Source of the DNA: Xanthomarina sp. F1114
Lineage (GTDB): Bacteria; Bacteroidota; Bacteroidia; Flavobacteriales; Flavobacteriaceae
Assembly: GCF_026410255.1 (NCBI RefSeq)
Contig: NZ_JAPMLL010000004.1
Coordinates: 62,001 to 126,000 of the forward strand
Reading direction: 5' to 3'
Length of the DNA stretch: 64,000 bases
Shown: positions 1-7,606 of the stretch, piece after piece
Layout of the letters: each line of letters opens with the position of its first letter
Position numbering within the stretch: the stretch's first letter is position 1
Notes under the pieces: generated by a model
What the model saw: the letters and a program-made list of their open reading frames with translations, nothing else
Databases searched by the model: none
What the model was told of the DNA's origin: nothing
Made by a program: the position numbers and the translations under genes

Positions 1-165
1 ACGCTGAATTACAGTTGTATTTAAGCTTTTTGCTTTTTCAAAAGTCCCATCGGAACTAAAACTATCAACCACAATAATTTCATCTGCAAAATGTACAGAT
101 GCAACTACCGATTCAATATTATGAATCTCATCTTTTGTAAGAATAATGGCAGTTAGTTTTTCCAT
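1..165 (-). CDS. Glycosyltransferase family 2, N-terminal fragment (runs off the window)
   Basis: The first 55 residues of a protein whose remainder lies left of the window. It begins MEKLTAIILTKDEIHNI and carries D34-SFSSDGT, which matches the nucleotide-sugar-binding DxSSDGT motif at the end of the first Rossmann unit in GT2 enzymes of the lipopolysaccharide-core (WaaE-like) type. The start ATG (165-163) is only one base from the stop codon of the GT9 gene upstream of it in transcription, so the two are almost certainly one operon. Inferred role: transfer of a sugar from an activated donor onto an envelope glycan, on the cytoplasmic side. Family assignment is firm; acceptor and donor cannot be read from a fragment. 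Confidence 0.8.
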   Translation of the reverse strand, partial: MEKLTAIILTKDEIHNIESVVASVHFADEIIVVDSFSSDGTFEKAKSLNTTVIQR

Positions 166-166
166 A

Positions 167-1228
167 TTATCGGTTTATAGTTTTTAGAAACCTGTCCAAC
201 TTAGATTCAAATAAATTTGGTGTAAATTCCTGATACAATTCCATGGCCTGTGGCTTCACGTCTTTCTCTGTTTTTCCACTATATAATTTAGGCTTATAAT
301 CTTTTAGGTGAACAGATTCATTTATATTTTTTTCTTCAAAAATATTCCAGGTGTCTTTATCAATCCAAGTTGAAAAAATAGTAAAGGTTTTTATATTTAG
401 TGCTTTTGCCATATTTACTGCGCCACCTTCGTTTCCAATTAAGGCATGACAATGAGCGGTGAGGGCTAAAAATTCTCTCAGGCTTTTACCAAAAAGATTC
501 ATATAAATATGAGTTTGGGTTTCAGGTTTACACAAGTTAAAGATAGCCTTAGCTTCTGCTTCTTGCTTCGGGATATAATTGAATAAAATTTGCCCATTGG
601 TGGTGGCAATAATCTGGTCAATTACCTGAGACATATAGTCAAACGGATAGGTTTTATTGGTGCCACTACCTAAAACACTAATCATAATAAGTGCTTTTTC
701 AAGATTAATACCGTTGGAAATTAGAAATTGTTTACTCGTTTCTGATTCTTCTGAAGTTAAATATATTTTAGGTTTAGCAGATTGAATGTGAATGTTTAAA
801 GGTTCTAACAACTGTAATCTGTTTACAATGGCCAAACCACAAGTTTCGTTTGTTTGTTTATCTCGTTTTATATTGTGCGTATATATAAAAGAACTATAAT
901 ATTTATAATACGAAATTTTAGTTTTTGCACCGGATAAGGCGGTAATCAGATTGCTAGATAATTTAGAATATACATCAATGATAACGTTATAATCTCTTTT
1001 ACTTATTGACTGCGCTAAATTCCAAAGCTCCTTTTTACTTTTCTCTGTTTCTGGTGTAAAAAGTATAAACTCATCAATAAAAGGATTGTTTTCAACAACT
1101 GGCATAGTATGCGAATTGATTAAATAATCCAATTGCGCCTTTGGGTAGCGCTCACGTAAGGCCTCAAATAAGACACTTGATGTAAGCACATCTCCAATCA
1201 TTTTTTGTTGTATAACTAATATTTTCAA
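167..1228 (-). CDS. Glycosyltransferase family 9 (ADP-heptose:LPS heptosyltransferase-like)
   Basis: 353 residues. The N-terminus MKILVIQQKMIGDVL is the usual GT9 opening (hydrophobic strand, then x-GD at residues 12-13) and is followed by TSSVLFEALRERYP. The second Rossmann domain has GNEGGAVNMAKAL at about residues 265-277, equivalent to the GGxxHLA donor-binding segment, with Asn in place of the common His. GT9 enzymes usually add heptose to the LPS inner core at the cytoplasmic membrane face. The start codon is TTG (1228-1226): an in-frame stop lies six codons upstream with no ATG between, and the family begins exactly here, so the rare start looks real. Transcribed just before the GT2 gene; probably part of an LPS-core cluster. 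Substrate unknown. Confidence 0.85.
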   Translation of the reverse strand: MKILVIQQKMIGDVLTSSVLFEALRERYPKAQLDYLINSHTMPVVENNPFIDEFILFTPETEKSKKELWNLAQSISKRDYNVIIDVYSKLSSNLITALSGAKTKISYYKYYSSFIYTHNIKRDKQTNETCGLAIVNRLQLLEPLNIHIQSAKPKIYLTSEESETSKQFLISNGINLEKALIMISVLGSGTNKTYPFDYMSQVIDQIIATTNGQILFNYIPKQEAEAKAIFNLCKPETQTHIYMNLFGKSLREFLALTAHCHALIGNEGGAVNMAKALNIKTFTIFSTWIDKDTWNIFEEKNINESVHLKDYKPKLYSGKTEKDVKPQAMELYQEFTPNLFESKLDRFLKTINR

Positions 1229-1274
1229 ATGCGAGTTATAATTTTATTTAATGCTAACTTAAACTAAAAATTAG

Positions 1275-2090
1275 TTAAACGGCTACATCATATTCACGTA
1301 AGGCATCGTTTAAAGATGTTTTTTTATCCGTACTTTCTTTGCGTTTACCTATAATTAGCGCACACGGAACTTGAAATTCGCCAGCCTTAAACTTTTTAGT
1401 ATAACTTCCAGGAATTACTACAGAACGAGCTGGAACTACACCTTTGGTTTCTACTGGTTCGTCTCCTGTTACATCTATAATTTTGGTACTCATAGTTAAT
1501 ACGACATTTGCTCCTAAAACAGCTTCTTTTTCTACGCGTACCCCTTCAACCACAATACAACGAGAACCAATAAAAGCACCATCTTCAATAATTACTGGAG
1601 CTGCTTGAAGTGGTTCTAAAACACCACCAATTCCTACACCTCCAGAAAGATGTACATTCTTACCAATTTGTGCACAACTTCCAACGGTAGCCCATGTATC
1701 TACCATGGTTCCTTCATCTACATACGCACCAATATTTACATAACTTGGCATTAAAATAACACCCTTAGAAATATATGCACCATGACGCGCAACAGCATGC
1801 GGTACTACACGAATGCCTTTGTCTTTATAACCAGTTTTTAATGGGATTTTATCGTGATATTCAAAAATACCTACTTCAAAAGTTTCCATTTTTTGAATTG
1901 GGAAATATAGCACCACTGCTTTTTTTACCCATTCATTAACTTGCCAGCCATCTTTTGTTGGCTCAGCTACACGAAGAGTTCCTTCGTCAATTAAATCAAC
2001 AACATTTCTAATGCTATCAATAGTTACTTTATCGGTTAATAATTCGCGATTGTCCCACGCGTTTTCTATTATTTGTTGTAGTTGTTTCAT
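1275..2090 (-). CDS. dapD: 2,3,4,5-tetrahydropyridine-2,6-dicarboxylate N-succinyltransferase
   Basis: 271 residues, the family's usual length. DapD transfers succinyl from succinyl-CoA to tetrahydrodipicolinate in the succinylase branch of lysine and meso-diaminopimelate synthesis, in the cytoplasm. The N-terminal helical domain (to about residue 95) is followed by imperfect hexapeptide repeats of a left-handed beta helix (ISKGVILMPSYVNIGAYVDEGTMVDTWATVGSCAQIGKNVHL region, about 107-150; GAFIGSRCIVVEGVRVEKEAVLGANVVL about 170-197). A clear -7 element lies upstream on the minus strand at 2143-2150, divergent from ruvX. dapB of the same pathway is at 46.2-47.0 kb, so the pathway genes are scattered. 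Confidence 0.96.
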   Translation of the reverse strand: MKQLQQIIENAWDNRELLTDKVTIDSIRNVVDLIDEGTLRVAEPTKDGWQVNEWVKKAVVLYFPIQKMETFEVGIFEYHDKIPLKTGYKDKGIRVVPHAVARHGAYISKGVILMPSYVNIGAYVDEGTMVDTWATVGSCAQIGKNVHLSGGVGIGGVLEPLQAAPVIIEDGAFIGSRCIVVEGVRVEKEAVLGANVVLTMSTKIIDVTGDEPVETKGVVPARSVVIPGSYTKKFKAGEFQVPCALIIGKRKESTDKKTSLNDALREYDVAV

Positions 2091-2142
2091 AATTAGTTTA
2101 CTAAAAATTGAAAATCTAAATCTAAGATTTCTGCTCTTTTCA

Positions 2143-2150
2143 CAAAGATA
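2143..2150 (-). promoter_or_regulatory. -7 promoter element of dapD
   Basis: Reads TATCTTTG on the minus strand, a perfect match to the Bacteroidota -7 consensus TAnnTTTG, about 53 bases before the dapD ATG. It faces away from the ruvX promoter at 2226-2233, so the 150-bp gap is a divergent promoter region. Confidence 0.65.
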
Positions 2151-2225
2151 AAGTTATAATTGAATTCCTTATAACTGATTCTCTTTAAATACCAGGTTTT
2201 CCTTAAAGAGTTTCGTTTTTAATAG

Positions 2226-2233
2226 TAACTTTG
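2226..2233 (+). promoter_or_regulatory. -7 promoter element of ruvX
   Basis: Reads TAACTTTG, a perfect TAnnTTTG match, ending six bases before the ATG at 2240. Transcription would begin at or within a base or two of the start codon, so the mRNA should be leaderless or nearly so. It also shows that the in-frame TTG at 2231 lies inside the promoter and is not a start. Confidence 0.65.
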
Positions 2234-2239
2234 TCATCT

Positions 2240-2650
2240 ATGGGACGCATACTTGCAATAGATTACGGAAAAGTTAGAACAGGAATAGCTATTACAGACG
2301 AACTTCAAATAATAGCATCTGGATTGACAACGGTTGATACCAAAGAGCTTATCAGTTTTTTAGAAGATTATATTAAAACAGAATCTGTGGAGTTGTTTTT
2401 AGTGGGAGAACCAAAACAAATGAATAATACTCCATCTGAAAGTGAAGCTCTTATAATTCCTTTTTTGGAAAAACTTGAAAAAGCTATTCCAGATATTCCT
2501 ATAAAACGTGTGGATGAACGATTTACTTCAAAAATGGCTTTTCAAACAATGATTGATAGTGGACTATCTAAGAAAAAACGTAAAAATAAATCCTTAGTAG
2601 ATCAGATTAGCGCAACATTAATTCTTCAAAATTACTTGTATTCTAAATAA
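2240..2650 (+). CDS. ruvX: Holliday junction resolvase / pre-16S rRNA nuclease, YqgF family
   Basis: 136 residues from ATG 2240. YqgF/RuvX proteins have an RNase H-like fold and are known as the essential nuclease maturing the 5' end of 16S rRNA; a Holliday-junction resolvase role was the earlier proposal. Visible motifs: MGRILAIDYGKVRTGIAITD with the first catalytic Asp at residue 8, LVGEPKQMNN (second strand, Glu), DERFTS (about 95) and KSLVDQISATLIL with the last acidic residue near 125. The start at 2240 was chosen over TTG 2231 because the TTG is part of the -7 element and the family begins MGRILAIDYG. It stands alone on the plus strand between dapD and a small secreted protein. Confidence 0.93.
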   Translation: MGRILAIDYGKVRTGIAITDELQIIASGLTTVDTKELISFLEDYIKTESVELFLVGEPKQMNNTPSESEALIIPFLEKLEKAIPDIPIKRVDERFTSKMAFQTMIDSGLSKKKRKNKSLVDQISATLILQNYLYSK

Positions 2651-2730
2651 ATAATTTAGATTTCAAGTTCATCTTATTGCTTTTGTTTTTTTATAAATAA
2701 GTGGTTTTTAAAATAGTTTATTGCTTGCCA

Positions 2731-2807
2731 ATCGATAAAAATCAATTGTAAAGGATTATAAGTAGTACGTTTATCGATAAAATAAAGGTCTTTATCATAT
2801 TATCGAT
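2731..2807. repeat. Three ATCGAT boxes, one inside a 12-bp palindrome
   Basis: In the 242-bp gap between ruvX and the small secreted protein, ATCGAT occurs at 2731-2736, 2773-2778 and 2802-2807. The middle copy is the centre of the perfect palindrome TTTATCGATAAA (2770-2781). The first shares ATCGATAAAA with it, and the third shares TTATCGAT. They precede the -7 element at 2858. A cluster of operator sites is one reading, chance in AT-rich DNA the other. Confidence 0.35.
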
Positions 2808-2857
2808 TTTACACTGGGTTTCAACAAGTTTATTCTTTTTAAAGCGTTTTGTGAAGT

Positions 2858-2865
2858 TATATTTG
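2858..2865 (+). promoter_or_regulatory. -7 promoter element of the small secreted protein gene
   Basis: Reads TATATTTG, a perfect TAnnTTTG match, 27 bases before the ATG at 2893. Supports that the 77-codon frame is a real gene. Confidence 0.55.
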
Positions 2866-2892
2866 TTTTGCTATTAATTAATACTGTAGAAC

Positions 2893-3126
2893 ATGAAATT
2901 TTTTGTAACCTTAATTTTTATTACCTTTTTATCTGTTTTTCAAATGAATGCTCAAGAAGAAGTTGGGACATATAATACTTCTGAAGCATTTTTATTAATT
3001 AGTTTGTCTAATACAGATACAGAATTAGCCGCTAAGAAGAAAGACATTTTAAACACCAAAATAAATTCCAAATTGAAAGGAGAAGTAGATTTGTTTTTTA
3101 TTGCTGATAAAAGTAAAATTTGTTAA
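2893..3126 (+). CDS. Small secreted protein, not recognised
   Basis: 77 residues. A clean signal peptide covers residues 1-20 (MKFFVTLIFITFLSVFQMNA, cut before QEE), leaving a mature peptide of about 57 residues. The mature part has a hydrophobic stretch (SEAFLLISLSNTDTELAAKKK) and ends DLFFIADKSKIC with a single C-terminal Cys. I do not recognise the family. It is flanked by its own -7 element at 2858 and a strong terminator at 3155, so it looks like a single-gene transcript. It could be a genuine short periplasmic peptide or the remnant of a longer secreted protein. Confidence 0.6.
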   Translation: MKFFVTLIFITFLSVFQMNAQEEVGTYNTSEAFLLISLSNTDTELAAKKKDILNTKINSKLKGEVDLFFIADKSKIC

Positions 3127-3154
3127 ATATTTAATCCATCATTAGATATAAATT

Positions 3155-3186
3155 AAAAACTCCTCTTTTATAAGGGGAGTTTTTTT
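3155..3186 (+). terminator. Intrinsic terminator after the small secreted protein gene
   Basis: A stem of about nine pairs (ACTCCTCTT paired with AAGGGGAGT, one G-U pair) and a short loop, preceded by five A and followed by six T. It separates the small gene from def. Confidence 0.8.
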
Positions 3187-3207
3187 ATGTATCTAAATTA
3201 AAGATTG

Positions 3208-3215
3208 TATTTTTG
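3208..3215 (+). promoter_or_regulatory. -7 promoter element of def
   Basis: Reads TATTTTTG, a perfect TAnnTTTG match, 24 bases before the ATG at 3240. The TTG at 3213 that would lengthen def is the end of this element, so the longer frame is not the gene. Confidence 0.7.
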
Positions 3216-3239
3216 CAAAGAATTTTCAAAAAGAACAAA

Positions 3240-3830
3240 ATGATATTACCTATTGTAGCTTACGGAGATCCTGTTTTAAAGAAATATGGAGAAGAGATCA
3301 CTAAAGACTACCCAAAATTAAGTGAGCTTATAGAGAACATGTACGAGACCATGGATGGCGCTTTTGGAGTTGGTTTAGCTGCTCCTCAAGTTGGATTACC
3401 TATAAGATTATTTATTGTAGATACTGCGCCGTTTGCAGAAGATGAGAATTTGACTCCTGAAGAAAAAGCTGTATTAAAAGATTTTAAACGCACATTTATT
3501 AATGCAAAAATAACTCAAGAAGAAGGCGACGAGTGGCCTTTTAATGAAGGTTGTTTAAGTATTCCAGATGTTAGAGAAGATGTTTTTAGAAAACCTTCAA
3601 TTACTATTGAGTATCAAGATGAAAATTTTAAAAAACAAACAGAAAGCTTCGATGGTTTAATTGCTCGTGTTATTCAACATGAATACGACCATATAGAAGG
3701 TATTTTGTTTACAGACAAACTGTCTACCTTAAAAAAGCGTTTAATAAAAGGAAAATTAACAAACATTTCTAAAGGGAAGATTAATGTAGATTATAGAATG
3801 CGCTTTCCTAATCAAAAAAAGAAACGATAA
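3240..3830 (+). CDS. def: Peptide deformylase
   Basis: 196 residues from ATG 3240. Removes the formyl group from the N-terminal Met of new proteins; cytoplasmic, metal-dependent. All three family motifs are intact: GVGLAAPQVG (43-52), EGCLSIP with metal ligand C105, and QHEYDH with H147, catalytic E148 and H151. The extra loop with EDENLTPEEK (about 66-77) is common in Bacteroidota deformylases. The longer TTG start at 3213 is rejected because it falls in the -7 element. Followed 53 bases later by the DUF5606 gene, which may be co-transcribed or have its own weak promoter. Confidence 0.97.
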   Translation: MILPIVAYGDPVLKKYGEEITKDYPKLSELIENMYETMDGAFGVGLAAPQVGLPIRLFIVDTAPFAEDENLTPEEKAVLKDFKRTFINAKITQEEGDEWPFNEGCLSIPDVREDVFRKPSITIEYQDENFKKQTESFDGLIARVIQHEYDHIEGILFTDKLSTLKKRLIKGKLTNISKGKINVDYRMRFPNQKKKR

Positions 3831-3883
3831 TATTTGCTTTAAAATAACAAACTTAGCATATTTGCCCTCCTTAAAAATTAATT

Positions 3884-4303
3884 ATGAGTTTAGAAAAAGT
3901 ATTGGCCATATCTGGAAAACCGGGATTATATAAATTAATTACACAAACGCGTGGTGGTTTTATTGCAGAATCTTTATTAGATAAAAAAAGATTGTCTGTA
4001 AATATTCATCAAAATGTGAGTGTATTAAGCGAAATAGCGATTTATACTCTAACTGAAGAAGTTCCTTTACGTGAGGTTTTTAGTAAGATCAAAGAAAAAG
4101 AGAATGGAAACACAACTCCTATTAGTCATAAAGATAGTAAGGACAAACTAGAAGAGTATTTCTTTGAGGTATTACCAGACTACGATGAAGATCGTGTATA
4201 CGCTAGTGATATTAAGAAAGTGGTGCAGTGGTACAATTTACTACACAAACACGATATGCTAGATTTTGAAGCGGCTACAAATGCTTCAGACGAAGAAGAA
4301 TAA
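3884..4303 (+). CDS. DUF5606 family protein
   Basis: 139 residues; the whole protein matches the Bacteroidota-restricted DUF5606 family, whose function is not known. The N-terminal region MSLEKVLAISGKPGLYKLITQTRGGFIAESL resembles a small beta-barrel segment. The C-terminal half is acidic and helical (KLEEYFFEVLPDYDEDRVYASDIKKVVQWYNLL), ending in an acidic tail. No signal peptide or membrane segment, so cytoplasmic. Position after def is common in flavobacterial genomes, to my knowledge. A good terminator follows at 4333. Confidence 0.85.
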   Translation: MSLEKVLAISGKPGLYKLITQTRGGFIAESLLDKKRLSVNIHQNVSVLSEIAIYTLTEEVPLREVFSKIKEKENGNTTPISHKDSKDKLEEYFFEVLPDYDEDRVYASDIKKVVQWYNLLHKHDMLDFEAATNASDEEE

Positions 4304-4332
4304 ACCGTTTATTTTAAATATAAATAACAAAT

Positions 4333-4361
4333 AAATCTAGCTTAATTGGCTGGATTTTTTT
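4333..4361 (+). terminator. Intrinsic terminator after the DUF5606 gene
   Basis: AAATCTAGC pairs with GCTGGATTT (one G-U pair) around a seven-base loop and is followed by a run of T to 4361. It separates the def/DUF5606 unit from mazG. Confidence 0.75.
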
Positions 4362-4447
4362 GTTTTATATTGAAAAGCATTCCTTTTAAAAATTGTAATT
4401 TTATACCTGTAACTTATTAGCTTACCAGGTAATAAAAATCCACACAG

Positions 4448-5221
4448 ATGAATTCTAGAGAAAATCAATTAAAAGCGTTCGATCGTTTATTAACCATTAT
4501 GGACGAGTTGCGCGAACAATGTCCATGGGATAAAAAACAAACAATGGAAAGTTTGAGACATCTTACTATTGAAGAAACTTACGAATTGGGCGATGCAATT
4601 TTGGATCAGGATTTAGAGGAAGTAAAAAAAGAATTAGGAGATGTTTTGTTGCATATTGTATTTTATTCGAAAATTGGTAGTGAAACCAAAGACTTTGATA
4701 TAGCAGATGTGTGTAATACTATTTGCGATAAGTTAATACATAGACATCCACATATTTATAGCGATGTTGTTGTTGAAAATGAAGAAGATGTTAAACGTAA
4801 TTGGGAAGAACTAAAACTAAAGGAAGGAAAATCTAGCGTATTAGAAGGTGTTCCAAAAAGTTTACCTGCTTTGGTAAAAGCTAATAGAATTCAAGATAAG
4901 GTTGCAGGAGTAGGTTTTGACTGGGAAGAACCAAATCAGGTGTGGGAAAAAGTAGAGGAGGAGCTGAGTGAATTTAAACAAGAGGTTAAAAATGGCAATA
5001 TGGATTCTATGGAAGACGAATTTGGCGATGTCTTATTTTCTTTGGTTAACTATGCCAGATTCTTAAAAATTAATCCTGAAAATGCGCTAGAAAGAACGAA
5101 TAAAAAATTTTCCAAACGGTTTCAGTATTTGGAAACTAAGGCAAAGTCTTTAAATAAAGATATAAAAGACATGACTCTATCTGAAATGGATGTGTTTTGG
5201 GAAGAAGCAAAACAGTCCTGA
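4448..5221 (+). CDS. mazG: Nucleoside triphosphate pyrophosphohydrolase MazG
   Basis: 257 residues. Hydrolyses NTPs/dNTPs to monophosphate and pyrophosphate, a house-cleaning activity in the cytoplasm. Two MazG domains are visible: residues about 20-95, starting LREQCPWDKKQTMESLRHLTIEETYEL with the EExxE and ELGDVLLHIVFYS metal-binding helices, and about 165-240 with EELSEFKQEV and DEFGDVLFSLVNYARFL. WEELKLKEGKSSVLEGVPKSLPALVKA between them is the classic linker. No clear TAnnTTTG upstream. Followed by a 360-bp gene-free stretch full of inverted repeats. Confidence 0.96.
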   Translation: MNSRENQLKAFDRLLTIMDELREQCPWDKKQTMESLRHLTIEETYELGDAILDQDLEEVKKELGDVLLHIVFYSKIGSETKDFDIADVCNTICDKLIHRHPHIYSDVVVENEEDVKRNWEELKLKEGKSSVLEGVPKSLPALVKANRIQDKVAGVGFDWEEPNQVWEKVEEELSEFKQEVKNGNMDSMEDEFGDVLFSLVNYARFLKINPENALERTNKKFSKRFQYLETKAKSLNKDIKDMTLSEMDVFWEEAKQS

Positions 5222-5238
5222 AAACATTAACTATTAAA

Positions 5239-5274
5239 CCTGATATTTTTAAATAAATTGATTTAAAAATCAGG
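5239..5274. terminator. Hairpin downstream of mazG (possible terminator)
   Basis: CCTGATATTTTTAAAT faces ATTTAAAAATCAGG; the arms pair along 14 bases with a two-base bulge and a six-base loop. No long T run follows, so it is a weak terminator or an RNA 3'-end structure. Confidence 0.45.
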
Positions 5275-5346
5275 AAGAAGTTAAAAAAATGTAAAATTTC
5301 TCACTTCTCGTAATCCAAAAGAATAATCTGTGCGTATATATAATAA

Positions 5347-5418
5347 TTGAATGGCTACTTTTATTTCATAAGTAGTAGATTAATAGCTTAAATTCTTACC
5401 TTTTAGAGAGCCATTCAA
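5347..5418. repeat. Inverted repeat, 10-bp perfect arms
   Basis: TTGAATGGCT (5347-5356) is repeated inverted as AGCCATTCAA (5409-5418) with 52 bases between. Part of the 5222-5582 gap, which has no credible reading frame. Confidence 0.5.
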
Positions 5419-5478
5419 AAAATAAGTAGGTTATTTTTTTGTTGGGAAAAAAATAACTGTTTAGTTAGTTTAGTTAGA

Positions 5479-5530
5479 TTAAATCCTATTTAAGAATAAG
5501 TTTTAAACGTATTCGATAAATAGGATTTAA
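5479..5530. repeat. Inverted repeat, 14-bp perfect arms
   Basis: TTAAATCCTATTTA (5479-5492) is repeated inverted as TAAATAGGATTTAA (5517-5530) around 24 bases. Just before it is a TTAGTTAG direct repeat (5461-5476). It sits about 50 bases from the 3' end of the minus-strand DUF349 gene and may terminate that transcript, but the long loop and lack of a T tail are unusual. Confidence 0.5.
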
Positions 5531-5582
5531 TGTTTTTAAGCTATTTTGAAAATTCATAGAATGTTCTGTTCTAATAATAAAT

Positions 5583-7505
5583 CTAATACAACTCTTTAAT
5601 CTTTCTTAGTTTCGTTTTCCAAAGTTCTAAAGCTTCTTTCTGTTTTTTTACATTGTCAATAACATCCTTAACCAATGGATTACTTTCATCTACATTAGTA
5701 AAGAACTGTAAATTATTTTCTAACTGATTGATTTCGCTTTTAACCTCATTTATTTTTTTACTTATAAACGAACGCTCGTTATCTAAATGTCTTGAATCTT
5801 CAGCATTGTTTAAAGTCTCCAACTTGTTGTCGAATTTAATCAGCTCAGCCTCAGTTTTGTTTAATTTTAAGCTTTTAAAAGATACATCTAGAGTTTTATT
5901 TAATTTTCCTTCAATATATCTTTTGTTGGAAGGCACATTGCCAATAGCTTTCCATTTTTCTATATGTATCTTAATGGTTTCTAAATCGGTTTCTTTGTTG
6001 CCAGAAAACTCTAAACTCTTTATTTCTTCAAGTAATTTTACTTTTGCTTCGTAAGCTTCTATTTCTTCTTTATTAGCTTCGTTTTTAGCTGCATGTAGCC
6101 TATCGAAATAATGGTTACAAGCTGCTTTAAACTGGTTCCAGATTTTATCGCTATTTTTTCTTGGCACGTGTCCAATCTTCTTCCAGTCGCTTTGAATTTT
6201 TTTCATTAAAGGCGTAGTTGCCTCGAAATCGTCACTATCCTTATTGTCTTCTGCAATTTTAATTAACTCCTGTTTTTTCTGAAGGTTATCGTATTGATCC
6301 TTCTTTAAGTCTTTATAATAAGAGTTTTTCTTCTTATTAAATTTTCTAACAGCAGTTTTAAAAGAAGCCCAAGTCGCTTCATTTACTTTAATTGGAACTT
6401 TTCCAGCCTCAAAAAATTCGTTTCTTAAAGCTTCAACTTCTTTAATTTTCTTTTGCCATTCGCTGTGCGTTTTAGCACCTTTATCACCTATAATAGTTAT
6501 TTTTTCTATAATAATCTTTTTATTCTCTAGGTTTTTCTCGAATTCAATATCTAGTTGATCAAAATATACTTGGCGTTTGTCGTGAATTTTTTTTGTAGCT
6601 GCTTTAAAACGCTTCCAAATACCTTCTCGATGTTCTTTATCGACAGGACCAAGTTCTTCTTTCCACATTTTATGTAAGACCTGTAATTCTCTAAAAGCTC
6701 TATTGTGATTATCGTCTTGGGCTAATTCTTCAGCGCGCTCGATAATTTTAGTTTTTTGTTCTAAATTATGCTTGAAATCTAAGTCACGTAAATCTCTATT
6801 TAGGTGTAAAAAGTCGTAAAAAATCTCCACATGATGGTGGTAACTATTCCATGCATTATTGTATTTGTCTCTAGGAATAGGACCAGCTTTACGCCATCTT
6901 TCCTGTAAATCTTTAAAATGCTTATAGGTGGTATTAATGTTTTCTTCAACATTAATTAAACCTTTAATTTCTTCAATTATTTCTAAACGCTCGGCTAAAT
7001 TGTCTTTTAAACTTTTTTCTAAACCTTTATAATGTGCATTTAGGTTAGAACGATATTCCTTTATGGCATCTTTATATCTTTTTTGAGTAGGATTGGAGTA
7101 GAAAAAGTCGATTTCGTTCCCGCCTTCATTTAAAAACTCTTCTTTCTTTTCGTCTAAAAGAGAACTAAATTTGGATTTAAATTCGCTTCTAATTTCTTCT
7201 ACATGAGTTTTTATCGCTTGAACTTTTTGGTTTTTCACCAAATTTTCCAGCTCGTCTGCCAAGGCATCTAAAGACATTTTTTCATAGTCTTTTTTCTCTA
7301 TGCTATGTCTATCTATATTACCTTCGTCTTCAGCATCTTCAGCATTAGATTCTTCAATTTCAGAAATCACCTTATCGTCGGTTTCTGTATCTTCAGGTTT
7401 ATCTAAATTTTCGTGTTTTGTTGTTGTAGAATCTTCGTTGTTTTCTACTGAAGCTGTTACTTCTTTCTTTCCGTCTGCTTCTTGCAGGTTATCTTGCTCT
7501 GACAT
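5583..7505 (-). CDS. DUF349 domain protein, five repeats
   Basis: 640 residues, highly charged and mostly helical, no signal peptide. The first 75 residues are very acidic and low in complexity (EDAEDEGN, DNLQEADGK). At least five DUF349 units follow, recognisable by a repeated Trp-Gly-Pro signature: RWRKAGPIPRDK, WKEELGPVDKEH, EFFEAGKVPIKVN, WKKIGHVPRKN and WKAIGNVPSNK, each followed by W-x-x-F/Y and a basic helix. The C-terminus is a coiled coil. DUF349 proteins are widespread in Bacteroidota and Actinobacteria without an agreed function. The -7-like TATTTTTA lies about 33 bases upstream. Alone on its transcript. Confidence 0.9.
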   Translation of the reverse strand: MSEQDNLQEADGKKEVTASVENNEDSTTTKHENLDKPEDTETDDKVISEIEESNAEDAEDEGNIDRHSIEKKDYEKMSLDALADELENLVKNQKVQAIKTHVEEIRSEFKSKFSSLLDEKKEEFLNEGGNEIDFFYSNPTQKRYKDAIKEYRSNLNAHYKGLEKSLKDNLAERLEIIEEIKGLINVEENINTTYKHFKDLQERWRKAGPIPRDKYNNAWNSYHHHVEIFYDFLHLNRDLRDLDFKHNLEQKTKIIERAEELAQDDNHNRAFRELQVLHKMWKEELGPVDKEHREGIWKRFKAATKKIHDKRQVYFDQLDIEFEKNLENKKIIIEKITIIGDKGAKTHSEWQKKIKEVEALRNEFFEAGKVPIKVNEATWASFKTAVRKFNKKKNSYYKDLKKDQYDNLQKKQELIKIAEDNKDSDDFEATTPLMKKIQSDWKKIGHVPRKNSDKIWNQFKAACNHYFDRLHAAKNEANKEEIEAYEAKVKLLEEIKSLEFSGNKETDLETIKIHIEKWKAIGNVPSNKRYIEGKLNKTLDVSFKSLKLNKTEAELIKFDNKLETLNNAEDSRHLDNERSFISKKINEVKSEINQLENNLQFFTNVDESNPLVKDVIDNVKKQKEALELWKTKLRKIKELY

Positions 7506-7606
7506 CTTTAAAATGTTATAGTTCGTAAAAATAGTATAGCGTTAAAGATACTAACAACTGTATTACTTACAAAGTCATCCTAAGTTTATTTGCTTTTGTA
7601 GAACGA

